A stretch of DNA of 64,000 nucleotides, from assembly GCA_020160915.1 (NCBI GenBank), contig JAIUPK010000001.1, positions 1 through 64,000 of the forward strand, written 5' to 3'. The first letter of the stretch is position 1; each line of letters starts with the position of its first letter. A program made the position numbers and the translations under genes. Source of the DNA: Actinomycetota bacterium. Its GTDB lineage: Bacteria; Actinomycetota; Actinomycetes; Actinomycetales; Microbacteriaceae. Below are positions 35,391 through 44,844 of this stretch, piece by piece. The notes beneath the pieces are model-generated. The model searched no databases and was not told the origin of the DNA. It saw nothing but the letters and a program-made list of their open reading frames with translations.

Positions 35391-37241
35391 TCAGCGGCCG
35401 CCGCCACCGCCACCACCGCCACCGCCACCGGAGAAGCCACCGCCGCTCGACCCGCTCGAGAAGCTGGATCCGCCGCTGGAGGTCCAGCTGCTTCCGCCCG
35501 ATGATGACGACGAACTCACGATAGGCCGAACCGAGGATGTCGTTGCCGAGGCGAAGCTGCGCAGCATGCTGCCGGAGAGGCTGGCGCCATCGAGCCAGTC
35601 GGGTGTGCGGCCGTCGTACTGCACCCGCAGCTCGTCCGCCCAGCGATCCTCGACGCCCCACAGCACGGCGTAGGGCAGCAGTCGCTCGTTGAGCTTGACC
35701 ACGGCGTCCTTGTCGGTGACATCCACCCGAAGCGCGCCCTGCGGACTCTGCAGCACACGCATGCGGTCCTCCTCGGCGATGGTCAGGTACTCGCGGAGCC
35801 CGAGGAGGTACTCCTTGGCCTCGGCACCCTTGCGAGTGAGCAGCTTCGGCTTGATCAGGATGATCGGCACAGCGATCCACAGCGCCGCCGTCGCGAGTGC
35901 CGGAAGCACGACATTCGCCTCGAGCACATCGAGGAAGGCGGCCCAGATCCACACCGGCACGAAGGCGGCGACCACCCAGAATGCGGCGCGCGACAGCACC
36001 TTCGCCGCGGCGCTCTTCGGCTCGGCGCGGAAGCCCGCGGCGATCGCATGGTTCGCCGTCGATGCGGGGAGCCCGTAGAGCGAGGCACCGATCGCGGCGC
36101 TGAGCGAACCCGGGTTGACTCGTTTGCCGGGAGCGAGAGTCACGCCGAACAGCATCACGAGCACCTTGAGCTCGCGAGCCGACGCGCCATCAGTGGTCAC
36201 GAGTTCGAGCGAGAATCGCCCGGTGGCCGATCCCGTCGAGGCACCGGGATCGGTGTCGATCACGCGGATGAGACCGCGGACCGCGAAGTCCACGAGCTGA
36301 GCCGGCAGCGAGGCGTCGACGCGTCCGATGATGTTCGCGTCGAGCAGCAGGTCGGAGTCGCCGGGCGGGGTGTACTCGGCGATGATCGTGCCCCGGCCGC
36401 GGGCATCCCGCCACAGAACCGACCGGATGACGATCGCGATGGCGGCCAGCAGACCCTGGATGCCAAGCAGCACCTTGGGCACGATCTGCACGATCCAGCT
36501 GTCGCGCGGCAGGGTCGGCTGCACGACGGTGCCGCCGTCGAATCCGATCGCGAGGGTGAGCGTGTTGTACGGCCCGACCGGTCCGACCGTCGCCTCGAAC
36601 TGGGTGCCGCTGTCGTTGCGGGTCAATTCGCACTGATTTGTCTCGCCGTAGTAGCCGAGATAGCAGGAAGCCTCGCCGGTCAGGGCGTCGGCCAGCTTCG
36701 GGGAGAGGAAGACCTTCGCCGATACGGTGTCGAACTGCTGCTGCCAGCCGTTGCCGTTGATGTCCCAGTAGAACTCGTCGCCGCCGGTGTCGGCGAAGTG
36801 TCGAATCGGGTTGTTGATCGTGTATTCGAGCACGTAGGTTGTGCGTCCGTGCACGAACTCGTCGGTGCCCAACGCGAACTCCGCGAATCCGTCGTAGTCG
36901 TTGCGCTCGTAGTAGACGGGGGCACCCTCGGCATCGGTCACCGAAATCATCGTCACGTCGAGCGAGTACTCGCCGTCCTTGAGGGGGATGGCGCGGATGA
37001 TCCCCCGGTTCTGATCGAAGTCCGGGAACCGCGCGACAAGCGTCTCCACGACCCGCATCGTCGCATGTCCCGAGCCGTCGGTATCGAGATGATACTCAGC
37101 CGAGAAGGACTCGAAGTCGAAGTCGCTGACATCGCTGAGCGCCGAGGGCGCGACTGCTTCGGCCGAGATCGCCGGTCCCGCGAATGCCAGTGCCGCAGCC
37201 ACCAGCGCGGCGCCCAGGGTACGCATCCGAGTCAGATTCAC
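35391..37241 (-). CDS. DUF2207 membrane protein, copy 1
   Basis: This encodes 616 residues. A signal peptide (about 1-27) precedes an extracytoplasmic DUF2207 domain (about 40-240) with DFDQNRGIIRAIP and DEFYWDINGNGW. A membrane helix lies near 258-280, a cytoplasmic segment follows, then two helices near 425-460. A C-terminal low-complexity Ser/Gly tail ends in a run of Gly. The function is unknown. A paralogue with the same layout is at 45225-47060. Confidence 0.87.
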   Translation of the reverse strand: MNLTRMRTLGAALVAAALAFAGPAISAEAVAPSALSDVSDFDFESFSAEYHLDTDGSGHATMRVVETLVARFPDFDQNRGIIRAIPLKDGEYSLDVTMISVTDAEGAPVYYERNDYDGFAEFALGTDEFVHGRTTYVLEYTINNPIRHFADTGGDEFYWDINGNGWQQQFDTVSAKVFLSPKLADALTGEASCYLGYYGETNQCELTRNDSGTQFEATVGPVGPYNTLTLAIGFDGGTVVQPTLPRDSWIVQIVPKVLLGIQGLLAAIAIVIRSVLWRDARGRGTIIAEYTPPGDSDLLLDANIIGRVDASLPAQLVDFAVRGLIRVIDTDPGASTGSATGRFSLELVTTDGASARELKVLVMLFGVTLAPGKRVNPGSLSAAIGASLYGLPASTANHAIAAGFRAEPKSAAAKVLSRAAFWVVAAFVPVWIWAAFLDVLEANVVLPALATAALWIAVPIILIKPKLLTRKGAEAKEYLLGLREYLTIAEEDRMRVLQSPQGALRVDVTDKDAVVKLNERLLPYAVLWGVEDRWADELRVQYDGRTPDWLDGASLSGSMLRSFASATTSSVRPIVSSSSSSGGSSWTSSGGSSFSSGSSGGGFSGGGGGGGGGGGR

Positions 37242-37293
37242 GAAGCCACCCTACAGTCGGGCCCGAGCCGCGTCGTAGCTATGCTGGGAGCAA

Positions 37294-38049
37294 ATGACTC
37301 GCGTTAGCGTTGTGATCCCCGCACTGAACGACTCGCCGATGTTGGCAAACTGTCTGCGCGCCCTCGCAGCCCAGACGAGGCTGGCCGACGAGATCATCGT
37401 TGTCGACAACGGCAGCACGGATGACACGGCCGCCTTAGCCCTCGCCGCCGGCGCGCTCGTGATCGAGGAACCGCTGCGCGGCATCTTCCCCGCGACCGCC
37501 GCCGGATTCGACGCAGCAAGCGGCGATCTTCTCGCACGGCTCGACGCCGACTCAGTTCCCCCGGCGGACTGGCTGCAGCGGGTCGTGACCGCGTTCGAGG
37601 ACGATCCCGACCTTGCTGCTCTGAGCGGGCCCGGCGACTTCTACGGGTCTTCCCGGTTCGTGCACTGGGTCGCCGAGAACCTGTACATCGGTGGCTACAT
37701 CTGGTTCGTGGGCTGGCTCGTCGGTCACGCGCCGCTGTTCGGCTCCAATCTCGCATTGCGCAAGGTCACCTGGGCGCGATTGCGCACGACCGTGCATCGG
37801 TCGATGCGTGAGATCCACGACGACCTGGACCTGGCGATCCACATCGAGCCGGACATGCCCGTGGTCTTCGACAAGACGCTGCGCGTCGGCGTCTCCGCGC
37901 GCCCCTTCCAGTCGATCTCCGGTCTGGGGCGACGCCTGACCTGGGCGTACACCACCCTGAGTCTCAACTCGCGCGAGAAGCCGTTCTCGCAGCGCCGTGC
38001 CGCGCAACGCGCTTGGGAGCGCGAGCAGGCCGAAGAGGCGTTCGGCTGA
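37294..38049 (+). CDS. family 2 glycosyltransferase
   Basis: This encodes 251 residues of GT-A fold. The start VSVVIPALND, the nucleotide-binding IIVVDNGSTDDT and the metal-binding RLDADS (DxD) are all present. Acceptor-side residues GSNLALRK and HDDLDLA follow. It lacks membrane helices of processive enzymes apart from a hydrophobic patch at about 130-150, so it probably acts at the cytoplasmic membrane face on a lipid or cell-wall glycan. Donor and acceptor are unknown. Confidence 0.87.
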   Translation: MTRVSVVIPALNDSPMLANCLRALAAQTRLADEIIVVDNGSTDDTAALALAAGALVIEEPLRGIFPATAAGFDAASGDLLARLDADSVPPADWLQRVVTAFEDDPDLAALSGPGDFYGSSRFVHWVAENLYIGGYIWFVGWLVGHAPLFGSNLALRKVTWARLRTTVHRSMREIHDDLDLAIHIEPDMPVVFDKTLRVGVSARPFQSISGLGRRLTWAYTTLSLNSREKPFSQRRAAQRAWEREQAEEAFG

Positions 38050-38072
38050 AGGGCTGATCGGCGCCTGTGCCC

Positions 38073-39002
38073 TCACCGCGCTCGCGCGTAGAGACCCAGG
38101 AGGTCGAGAGTGAGCTCGTGAGGAGCCGTCTCACACGGGCTGTGACCGGTGGCGTACGTCGCCAACTCAGCACCGATGGATGCCGCGAACGTGGCGTGCA
38201 GCTCGCGAGGCCACAGGTCGTGCTCCCCCACGGCGACCAACTTCGGGATGCTCGACATCGCCAGAGCCTCCCGCAGATCGGGCGAGCGCTTCATGAGCGA
38301 GATGATGTCGGCAACGGCGCTGCGCCTGGTCAGACCGAAGCGATGCCGTACAAAGGCGAGGCGCCCCGGCGGCACGTGGGTGAAGTTGCGGCGAACACCC
38401 CAGATCATGAGGGCCGCACCGATCCGACCCGTCGTGAAGTGCGAGATGGGGCCGATTCGCTTGACGCCCCGGAACCCCTGGCCCGGCTCAGGCGGGCAAC
38501 TCAGCAGTGTCAGGCTCGCGAACCGCTCCGGGATGCGGGAGTAGGCGATCTGCGCGACGGTGCCCGCGAAGGAGTACCCGAGCACGTGCGCGGGCCCGGG
38601 AGCCGACTCGAGCATGAACAACAGGTCACCGACGAACAGGTCGTGGTCGTAGTGGGCACGCGGCGGACGCAGGTGCTCGGGGCCGGCATCCCGGGACTCG
38701 TACTGGCCGGCCATGTCATAGCTCACCGCATGGAAGCCCGCGTCGGCCAGAAGAGGCAGCATGAGGGCGAAGTCCTCTTTGGAGCCGGTCACACCGGGCA
38801 CCAAGAGCACGAGCGGTGCGGTGGGGTCGCCCTGGGAGAGCGTGGCGATTCGCCCGCTGGGCGCGTCAACCCAGCCACGTACAGCACCGCGGGGCGGAAC
38901 GGTCCAGTCGATGTCGGGCAGGGTCTCGTCGAGGTGACGTGCGCGCCGCCGTGCGTCATCGGACGGCCCGGGCTCCGCCGCTCGGGAATCATCCAGAGTC
39001 AC
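38073..39002 (-). CDS. alpha/beta hydrolase
   Basis: This encodes 309 residues. The alpha/beta-hydrolase fold shows the oxyanion strand LLVPGVTGSKEDF, the nucleophile elbow GYSFAG (Ser), an acid in VAVGEHDLW and the His in GHSPCETAP. The family hydrolyses esters or similar bonds; the substrate cannot be read. It lies 35 bp downstream of a second, unrelated hydrolase on the same strand. Confidence 0.85.
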   Translation of the reverse strand: MTLDDSRAAEPGPSDDARRRARHLDETLPDIDWTVPPRGAVRGWVDAPSGRIATLSQGDPTAPLVLLVPGVTGSKEDFALMLPLLADAGFHAVSYDMAGQYESRDAGPEHLRPPRAHYDHDLFVGDLLFMLESAPGPAHVLGYSFAGTVAQIAYSRIPERFASLTLLSCPPEPGQGFRGVKRIGPISHFTTGRIGAALMIWGVRRNFTHVPPGRLAFVRHRFGLTRRSAVADIISLMKRSPDLREALAMSSIPKLVAVGEHDLWPRELHATFAASIGAELATYATGHSPCETAPHELTLDLLGLYARAR

Positions 39003-39037
39003 GCAGCCACGTTAGCGCCCCAGGGCCCCGTTCGGAA

Positions 39038-39967
39038 TCAGCCGACGGGGACCGGAGCCACTCGACGCACGAAGGCCTGCAGTCGCTCGTAGACAACGGC
39101 GGACCCCGGGTGATGGGAGTCCTGCTGCCAGGTGTGATCGGCACGCTCGTCGATGTGGGACTCCACGGGGACTCCATTGCGCATCAGTTCTGCGATGAAG
39201 TTGAGATTCGCCTGGTAGAACGGGTCCTTGCGCGAGGTCGTGACCAATGCAGGTGGGAACGTGCTGTCCACCCACTCGATCGGCGAGAGGAAGTGCGCGG
39301 CGCTGCGCAGCGGCAGCCCCCGGTCACGTCGCGGCAGAAGCATGCGCACGAATTCGAGGCTGAGGATGAACCCGCGCTCGAACATCACAGAGAAATCGAC
39401 GGCGCTGCAGTGCTGAACGACCCCACGGACCGTCGCGAGCACCGGTGCCAGGCCGTAGTGACGGGCGAGCTCCGCATCGGTCGTGGATGCGGCGAGAAGC
39501 GCCGAGATCTGACCGCCCGCCGAGTCGCCGCCGAGTACCACCCGGTCGGGGTCGCCGCCGAATTCGGCGATGCTGGTCGAGATCCAGCGCAGCACGGCGT
39601 GGGCATCCTGCATCATGTGCTGCATGGTCGCTCGCGGGGCCATCCGGTAGTTGGCGTTGACCACGATCATGCCGCCCAGGGCTTGGGTGGCGCAGTACTT
39701 CGTGAGCGCGGACTTGTCACCGCTCGTCCAGCCCCCGCCGTGGAAGTAGACGTAGACCGGCAGCGGACCAGGGATGTCGCGGGGAGCGATCACGTCGAGG
39801 CGATGCTCGCGGGTGCCGTCACCCACGTAGTCGACGTCGAGGGTGTAGCTCACGTCGCTGATGGGATTCGCGTTGAATCGACGCAGCTCCCGCGGTGCCA
39901 GATGGGCCATGAGCGCGCGCCACATCCACACCGGAACCCGGCGCAATGCCGGGGCGCGTACTGCCAT
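39038..39967 (-). CDS. alpha/beta hydrolase, hormone-sensitive-lipase type
   Basis: This encodes 309 residues. The HGGGW oxyanion motif, nucleophile GGDSAGG and His in DERADHTWQ place it in the HSL/acetyl-esterase branch. It probably acts on short-chain esters. It is first of the two adjacent hydrolase genes and is divergent from the maltokinase-like gene across a 99-bp gap with LacI-like operator sequences. Confidence 0.87.
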   Translation of the reverse strand: MAVRAPALRRVPVWMWRALMAHLAPRELRRFNANPISDVSYTLDVDYVGDGTREHRLDVIAPRDIPGPLPVYVYFHGGGWTSGDKSALTKYCATQALGGMIVVNANYRMAPRATMQHMMQDAHAVLRWISTSIAEFGGDPDRVVLGGDSAGGQISALLAASTTDAELARHYGLAPVLATVRGVVQHCSAVDFSVMFERGFILSLEFVRMLLPRRDRGLPLRSAAHFLSPIEWVDSTFPPALVTTSRKDPFYQANLNFIAELMRNGVPVESHIDERADHTWQQDSHHPGSAVVYERLQAFVRRVAPVPVG

Positions 39968-40012
39968 GTGCCCACGATACGACCCGTGCCTTGGATACTG
40001 CTGGGCATCAAC

Positions 40013-40035
40013 TGCACATTGTGCAAGCGCTTGAC
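40013..40035. promoter_or_regulatory. overlapping palindromes resembling a LacI-family operator
   Basis: TGCACATTGTGCA (40013-40025) is a perfect palindrome around a central T. It overlaps CAAGCGCTTG (40024-40033), which within TGCAAGCGCTTGAC fits the LacI-family consensus TGxAAxCGxTTxCA apart from the last two bases. It ends 31 bp upstream of the maltokinase-like start. Carbon-source control by a LacI-type regulator encoded elsewhere is inferred. Confidence 0.5.
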
Positions 40036-40066
40036 CTCACCCCGTGCACCGTGCCTAGTCTGAGCG

Positions 40067-41422
40067 ATGACCTTCCCGCCGGCGGAGCCGGGATTCGCAC
40101 TGCCACTCGAGTGGCTGCGCCCCTGGATGAGCGAGCAGCGCTGGTACGCGAACCGGGGCGCGCTGCCTGTGCTCGAGGAGATCGGCAGTCTGCGAATGCC
40201 GAGCCCCGGCGATGCGACGGTCATAGTCCACCTCCTTCTCGACCACACAGTGGGCAAGCCCGCGCTCTATCAAGTGCCCCTGTCCTACCGGCGGCAGGCT
40301 CTCCGCGTGGGCTGGATCGGCGATCTGCACGGCTGGCAGGTGCATGACGCGCCGCACGATCCCGAGTTCGCCCAGGCGTTGCTGGGGGCCATACTCGAGC
40401 AGCGCCCGCTCACGGGAGATCGGGCATCCGGTGCCGGTCAGCTGGCGGGCACGGATGCCGCATCCGAGCCCATTGTGCACAGCCGGGTGCTCTCGGGCGA
40501 GCAGTCCAACACCTCGATCATCTATGAAGGGTCGGGCCGACCGATCATCGTCAAGCTGTTCCGTGCGCTGCACCACGGTGAGAATCCGGACGTCGAGCTT
40601 CAGACCGCGCTCGCGGCGGCGGGCTCCACCGCAGTGCCTAACCCGGTCGGCAGTATCGTGGCGACCTGGTCGGATCGCGGGCGCTCCGATGGTCGGGCGC
40701 GGGGGCATCTCGCGTTCGCGCAGGAGTACCTCCCGGGCTCGACCGATGGCTGGCTGGTCGCCCTGGCGGCGGCCGAAGCCGGCATTGACTTCAGCACCGA
40801 GGCGCGCGAACTCGGAATCGCGACAGCAGGCGTGCACGCGACGCTTGCCGCCACCCTGCCGACTCGTCCAGCGACCGCGGACGACGTTGCGATCGCGGTC
40901 GCTGGGATGCGCGCCCGCCTCGAACGCGCCATTGCCGAGGCACCTCGGCTCGCCGCCTGCTCCCCCGCGATCACCGCCACATTCGACCGGGCCGAGGCGG
41001 CGCTGTGGCCCGCCCAGCAGCGCATCCACGGCGACCTGCACCTCGGTCAGGTACTCGCGGTGCCGGATCGCGGCTGGGTCATCGTCGACTTCGAAGGCGA
41101 GCCGCTGCGGGCGATGAATGAACGCTCCGGTCTCGACAGCCCGCTTCGCGACGTCGCGGGCATGCTCCGGTCATTCGACTACATCGCCGGATCGATTGCG
41201 ATCTCCGGGTCGAGCCGCGATGCGCGCGACTGGGCCGACGCGGCCCGAGCAGCCTTCACGGCGGGGTACGGCGCGGCGTCGGGCCGCGACCTCCGGTCGA
41301 ATGGTGCCCTCGTCGACGCGTTCGAGCTCGACAAGGCTCTCTACGAGACCGTCTACGAAGCGCGCAACAGACCGAACTGGCTGCCGATCCCCGTGGGTGC
41401 GATCGAGCGCCTGACTACCTAG
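40067..41422 (+). CDS. maltokinase-like aminosugar/trehalose-pathway kinase
   Basis: This encodes 451 residues. An N-terminal Mak cap-like domain (about 1-130, LEWLRPWMSEQRWYANRG) precedes an aminoglycoside-phosphotransferase-fold kinase with HGDLHLGQ (catalytic loop) and DFEGEP (Mg-binding). Maltokinase makes maltose-1-phosphate for GlgE glucan synthesis; related actinobacterial enzymes phosphorylate glucosamine instead. The usual partners treS, glgE and glgB are absent here, so I leave the symbol blank. It shares its CTAG stop with the convergent helicase gene. Confidence 0.82.
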   Translation: MTFPPAEPGFALPLEWLRPWMSEQRWYANRGALPVLEEIGSLRMPSPGDATVIVHLLLDHTVGKPALYQVPLSYRRQALRVGWIGDLHGWQVHDAPHDPEFAQALLGAILEQRPLTGDRASGAGQLAGTDAASEPIVHSRVLSGEQSNTSIIYEGSGRPIIVKLFRALHHGENPDVELQTALAAAGSTAVPNPVGSIVATWSDRGRSDGRARGHLAFAQEYLPGSTDGWLVALAAAEAGIDFSTEARELGIATAGVHATLAATLPTRPATADDVAIAVAGMRARLERAIAEAPRLAACSPAITATFDRAEAALWPAQQRIHGDLHLGQVLAVPDRGWVIVDFEGEPLRAMNERSGLDSPLRDVAGMLRSFDYIAGSIAISGSSRDARDWADAARAAFTAGYGAASGRDLRSNGALVDAFELDKALYETVYEARNRPNWLPIPVGAIERLTT

Positions 41423-43575
41423 TCGGCGTCGCGCTCCCCGAGCGCGTCGCGAAGCAGGCTCGACAGCGCCTCGAGTTGGATGTTGGACTCGGCCGCGACA
41501 TCCACGTCGGATCCGTCGAGAGCACGCGCCGCAAGTCCGGCCTTGCTGTCGATGAGTTCGGCGATGCGGGCGTCGATCGTGTGCGCGGCGATGATGCGCC
41601 ACGCCGTGACCGGCAACTCCTGGCCGATGCGGTGCACGCGGTCGATGGCCTGGGTCTGCTCGGCGCTCGTCCAGCTCAGCTCGGCGAGCACGACGTTGGA
41701 TGCCGCCTGCAGGTTGAGCCCGACACCGGCGGCCGTGAGCGAGGCCACGACCACCGAGACCTCGGGGTCGGAGTCGAAGGAGTCGATCGCGTTCTGACGC
41801 GCCTTCGCGCTCTGGTCGCCGCGGATCGACACCGACTTCAGACCCAGCTTCGCGAAGTGCTCCTCGGCCTGGTCCATCACGTCGATGTGCTTGGCGAAGA
41901 ACACGACCTTACCCACGGACCGCGCCAGCTGCGAGGTGTAGTCCGCCGCGAGGGTGGCTTTCGCCTGTCCGATCCTGCGAACCATCGTGAAGACGTTCTC
42001 ACCGGTCGTGGCGCCCTTCGACTCCTCCAGCTCGGCGTGGGCGACCACGCGAATGAGCTCGTCGTCGGTGGCATCGGGCTTCAGGGAGCGCACCCGTTTG
42101 AAGCGGTCGACCAAGCGCGCGGTCAGCGCTGCCTCGGCGGCACGGATCGATCGACCGAGATCGTCGTCGAGCTCCACCGGGATGTCGGCGATGCGTCGGG
42201 CGGGGATGTCGGCGGCGACATCCACCTTCTTGCGTCGCACGATACCCATGTCGATCACGGCGCGCCGCGCCTCGGCGAAGAAGCCGAAGTCGGCGGGGGT
42301 GAGCCCGGTCTCCTCGAGCTTGTTCATGAGGGCGGCCAAGGGCTTCTTGTCATCGATCCAGCCGAGGAACTGCCAGATCGCGCGGAAGTCCTCGATCGAG
42401 TTGATCAGCGGCGTACCGGTGAGGGCCATCAGGAGGGCCTTCGGGTAGGTGGCCCGGATGCTGCGCGACAGCGCGAGCACGTGCTTCGAGCGCTCGGACT
42501 TCAGGTTCTTGATGAAGTGCGCTTCGTCGACGACCATCCCCTTGAACCCGAACCGACCGAGCCAACCGACGTGGCGGTCGAGGATCTCGTAGTTGACGAT
42601 CACCACGTCGCTGAAGGCATCGACATCGTTGCCGTCACCGTGCACCACGGTTGCCGTGCGTCCGGGTGTCCAGAGCCCGACCTCGCGAGCCCAGTTGGTC
42701 TTCACGACATTGGGCACGACGACGAGCAACGGGTACGAGTTGGATGCGGCGGCCGCCAGCAGCGCCTGAGCCGTCTTGCCGAGTCCCGGCTCGTCGGCCA
42801 GCAGGAACGTGCGGTGACCGCGCTTGACCTCCTCGACGAAGCGAGCCTGGTGGCGCATCAGCTCGAGGTCGCCCTGCGTGCGCAGGGAACCGGCCTCGGG
42901 AAGATCCATCGTGGCGGCTCCCCCGCCGGCACCGTACTCGAATGAGCGGAAGAGGGGTTCGATGAGCTCCCAGTTGGCAAGACGGTTGACCGTCGCCGGC
43001 TTGGCCGCGACGGCGCTGAAGTCGGGGGCGAGGAACGGGTTGGACATCTGCATCTGGCGCACCGACGCGGGCACGACCTGCTTCTCCACCTGCTTGTCGA
43101 CGAGCTTGGGCTCAGTCGTGATGATCAGCTCGTCGGGGCTCAGTTCAACTCCGGCCGCGAGAAGGAGGTCGCGGCGAAGCGCCTTGGCGGCGGCAGTGAC
43201 GGGGGCGTCGTCGCCGAGCATGACGATGAGGCTCGTGTCGCGGGCCGCTGTCTTGGCGAGGATGCCCGCAAGTCCATCGAGACGCTTCTGCTCGTTGGCG
43301 CGCTCCGCGTCGGTGAGCGTCTTGTCAGCCTTGACCCTCGCCCGCTCCTCACGGAGCAGGAGGGTGGCGACCTGGAACCGCGCGCGGTTGGCCGGCTTGA
43401 GCGGCCCCTTCTGCACGGCAGTCTCGACCTCGCGTGCGGCGCGTGCGAGCACAGGGATGACACCGACGTCGTCGCCCGGTCGCACGCGGCGACGCTGGGT
43501 GGACTGCTGGCGCTGCGACGCGGATCGCTGGCGCTTCTGGCGCTGGCCCGGCTCGGTCTGTCCGGAAGGTACCAA
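41419..43575 (-). CDS. SWI2/SNF2-family DEAD/DEAH helicase
   Basis: This encodes 718 residues. An N-terminal basic, Gln/Arg-rich region (1-40) and a helical domain precede the SNF2 motor with Walker A DEPGLGKT, DEAH in VVDEAHFIKN and TGTPL. The C-terminal motor half has ASLTAAGVGLNLQ and QAIDRVHRIGQ. It probably translocates on double-stranded DNA. The frame is open to 43668, but a TTG at 43575 preceded by AGGAGAACCC is the best-supported start. Function is unknown; relatives act in repair or defence. Confidence 0.87.
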   Translation of the reverse strand: MVPSGQTEPGQRQKRQRSASQRQQSTQRRRVRPGDDVGVIPVLARAAREVETAVQKGPLKPANRARFQVATLLLREERARVKADKTLTDAERANEQKRLDGLAGILAKTAARDTSLIVMLGDDAPVTAAAKALRRDLLLAAGVELSPDELIITTEPKLVDKQVEKQVVPASVRQMQMSNPFLAPDFSAVAAKPATVNRLANWELIEPLFRSFEYGAGGGAATMDLPEAGSLRTQGDLELMRHQARFVEEVKRGHRTFLLADEPGLGKTAQALLAAAASNSYPLLVVVPNVVKTNWAREVGLWTPGRTATVVHGDGNDVDAFSDVVIVNYEILDRHVGWLGRFGFKGMVVDEAHFIKNLKSERSKHVLALSRSIRATYPKALLMALTGTPLINSIEDFRAIWQFLGWIDDKKPLAALMNKLEETGLTPADFGFFAEARRAVIDMGIVRRKKVDVAADIPARRIADIPVELDDDLGRSIRAAEAALTARLVDRFKRVRSLKPDATDDELIRVVAHAELEESKGATTGENVFTMVRRIGQAKATLAADYTSQLARSVGKVVFFAKHIDVMDQAEEHFAKLGLKSVSIRGDQSAKARQNAIDSFDSDPEVSVVVASLTAAGVGLNLQAASNVVLAELSWTSAEQTQAIDRVHRIGQELPVTAWRIIAAHTIDARIAELIDSKAGLAARALDGSDVDVAAESNIQLEALSSLLRDALGERDAD

Positions 43576-43674
43576 GGGTTCTCCTAGTGCATGGCGCTTC
43601 CGCCCGGCACTTCGTATGCGTGTGGCCATCGGCACAACTACCGGATGACGGCGCCCGGCTTGAGACATCCAGAC

Positions 43675-43693
43675 CCAGTCGCGAGGCGACTGG
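43675..43693 (-). terminator. hairpin between DUF6804 gene and helicase
   Basis: An 8-bp perfect stem CCAGTCGC/GCGACTGG with a 3-nt loop lies 44 bp downstream of the DUF6804 stop. It could terminate that transcript, but no U-run follows. Confidence 0.35.
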
Positions 43694-43737
43694 TGGGCTC
43701 AGCGGGCGTTGGGATCAGTGTACCCCCGTTTGCCCCG

Positions 43738-44091
43738 TCACCGCTTGGCCGAAGCGCCGCCCGTGTCGACAACCTTGATGAGGATGCCCGCAGCAAGGAA
43801 CACCAGGGCGGCACCGTACTGCAGTCCAAGCCAGACATCCGGCGAGTTCAGGTCGAGTGGGAATACCGGGTTCCACAACACGGCGATCGCCGCCAGCGGC
43901 ACGATCCACCAACACTGGCGCGCCTGCCAACCGAACACCGCGACGATCAGGGCGAAGATGCTCACGATGTAGCGGATCACCGTGAATCCATCGCTCTCGA
44001 TGAGGGCGACCCCGGCGAGCAGTGCGATCACCGCGATGATCGACGGGATGAGGGCAGTGCGGCGGGCGGGCGTGGGATAGGAAGCGCTCAC
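43738..44091 (-). CDS. DUF6804 small membrane protein
   Basis: This encodes 117 residues from a GTG at 44091. Four short hydrophobic segments fill the protein, and the WWIVPLAAIAVLWNPVFP block is characteristic of DUF6804. No function is known. Confidence 0.8.
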   Translation of the reverse strand: MSASYPTPARRTALIPSIIAVIALLAGVALIESDGFTVIRYIVSIFALIVAVFGWQARQCWWIVPLAAIAVLWNPVFPLDLNSPDVWLGLQYGAALVFLAAGILIKVVDTGGASAKR

Positions 44092-44192
44092 CCTCAGGAG
44101 CCTATCCCGGTCGGCGGCGCCCTATCGCGGGCGCTTCCCCGGCGCTAGTCTGTGCGTCGATACCAGCACTCGACTCGACGAAGGGCACGACG

Positions 44193-44831
44193 ATGGGTTT
44201 GTTCGACAGCATGGCCAAGGGCTTCCAGAATCTGACCGGAGGGGTGGACACCGAGCTGATCGAGACGGGTGTCCTCGCGCGCGGCGAGATCCTCTCAATC
44301 TCGCTCTCGGGCACGACAGTGCAGATCATGAACAACCTCGTCGAACGCACCTGCACCTTCGTGCTGAACGTGATCATGGACGGTCAGAAGCCGTTCCAGG
44401 CCACGGTCTCGCAGCGCGTGCAGGAGGTCATGATCCCCCAGCTCCAGCAACCGGGCGTCGTTGTCGCCGTGCGCGTGGATGCCGCAGACCACAGCAGGGT
44501 TGCGATCGACTTCGGCAGCCAGCCCCCGGAGGTGAACCTGCCCGAGTCGACCGGACCGGGCAGCGCCGCCTACATCCTCGAACACGGAAAGCCGATCACC
44601 GTTGTGCTCGTGGCCAATCAGCCCATTGGGGTGAACAACGCCAAAGGCGACCCCGTGCATGCTCTGACTCTGACCGTCGCAACGGGCGTGCCAACGCCGT
44701 ACCAGATCCAGGTGGGCAACGCGATTCCCGCCACCGCGCTGCCACTGGTGTACCCGGGGTCGAAACTTCACGCAAAGCTCGGGGACGCGCCGGGTGACGT
44801 CGTGGTCGACTGGGCGGCCGGGGCGGCGTAG
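44193..44831 (+). CDS. hypothetical soluble protein with two similar halves
   Basis: This encodes 212 residues without signal peptide or membrane helix. Residues about 25-105 and 125-210 look like two copies of a beta-rich unit. Each starts with a strand (GEILSISLSGT / PITVVLVANQP), continues with an aliphatic strand and ends in a charged strand (RVAIDF / DVVVDW). The N-terminus GLFDSMAKGFQNLTGG is helix-like. The family is not recognised. It lies 13 bp upstream of the next gene and is probably cotranscribed with it. Confidence 0.7.
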   Translation: MGLFDSMAKGFQNLTGGVDTELIETGVLARGEILSISLSGTTVQIMNNLVERTCTFVLNVIMDGQKPFQATVSQRVQEVMIPQLQQPGVVVAVRVDAADHSRVAIDFGSQPPEVNLPESTGPGSAAYILEHGKPITVVLVANQPIGVNNAKGDPVHALTLTVATGVPTPYQIQVGNAIPATALPLVYPGSKLHAKLGDAPGDVVVDWAAGAA

Positions 44832-44844
44832 ATAGGCTGACCGC

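Noticed and set aside
35373..35394. 6-bp inverted repeat at the end of the lipoprotein and DUF2207 genes
   Set aside because: The stem is only 6 bp with a 10-nt loop and no U-run; too weak to call a terminator.
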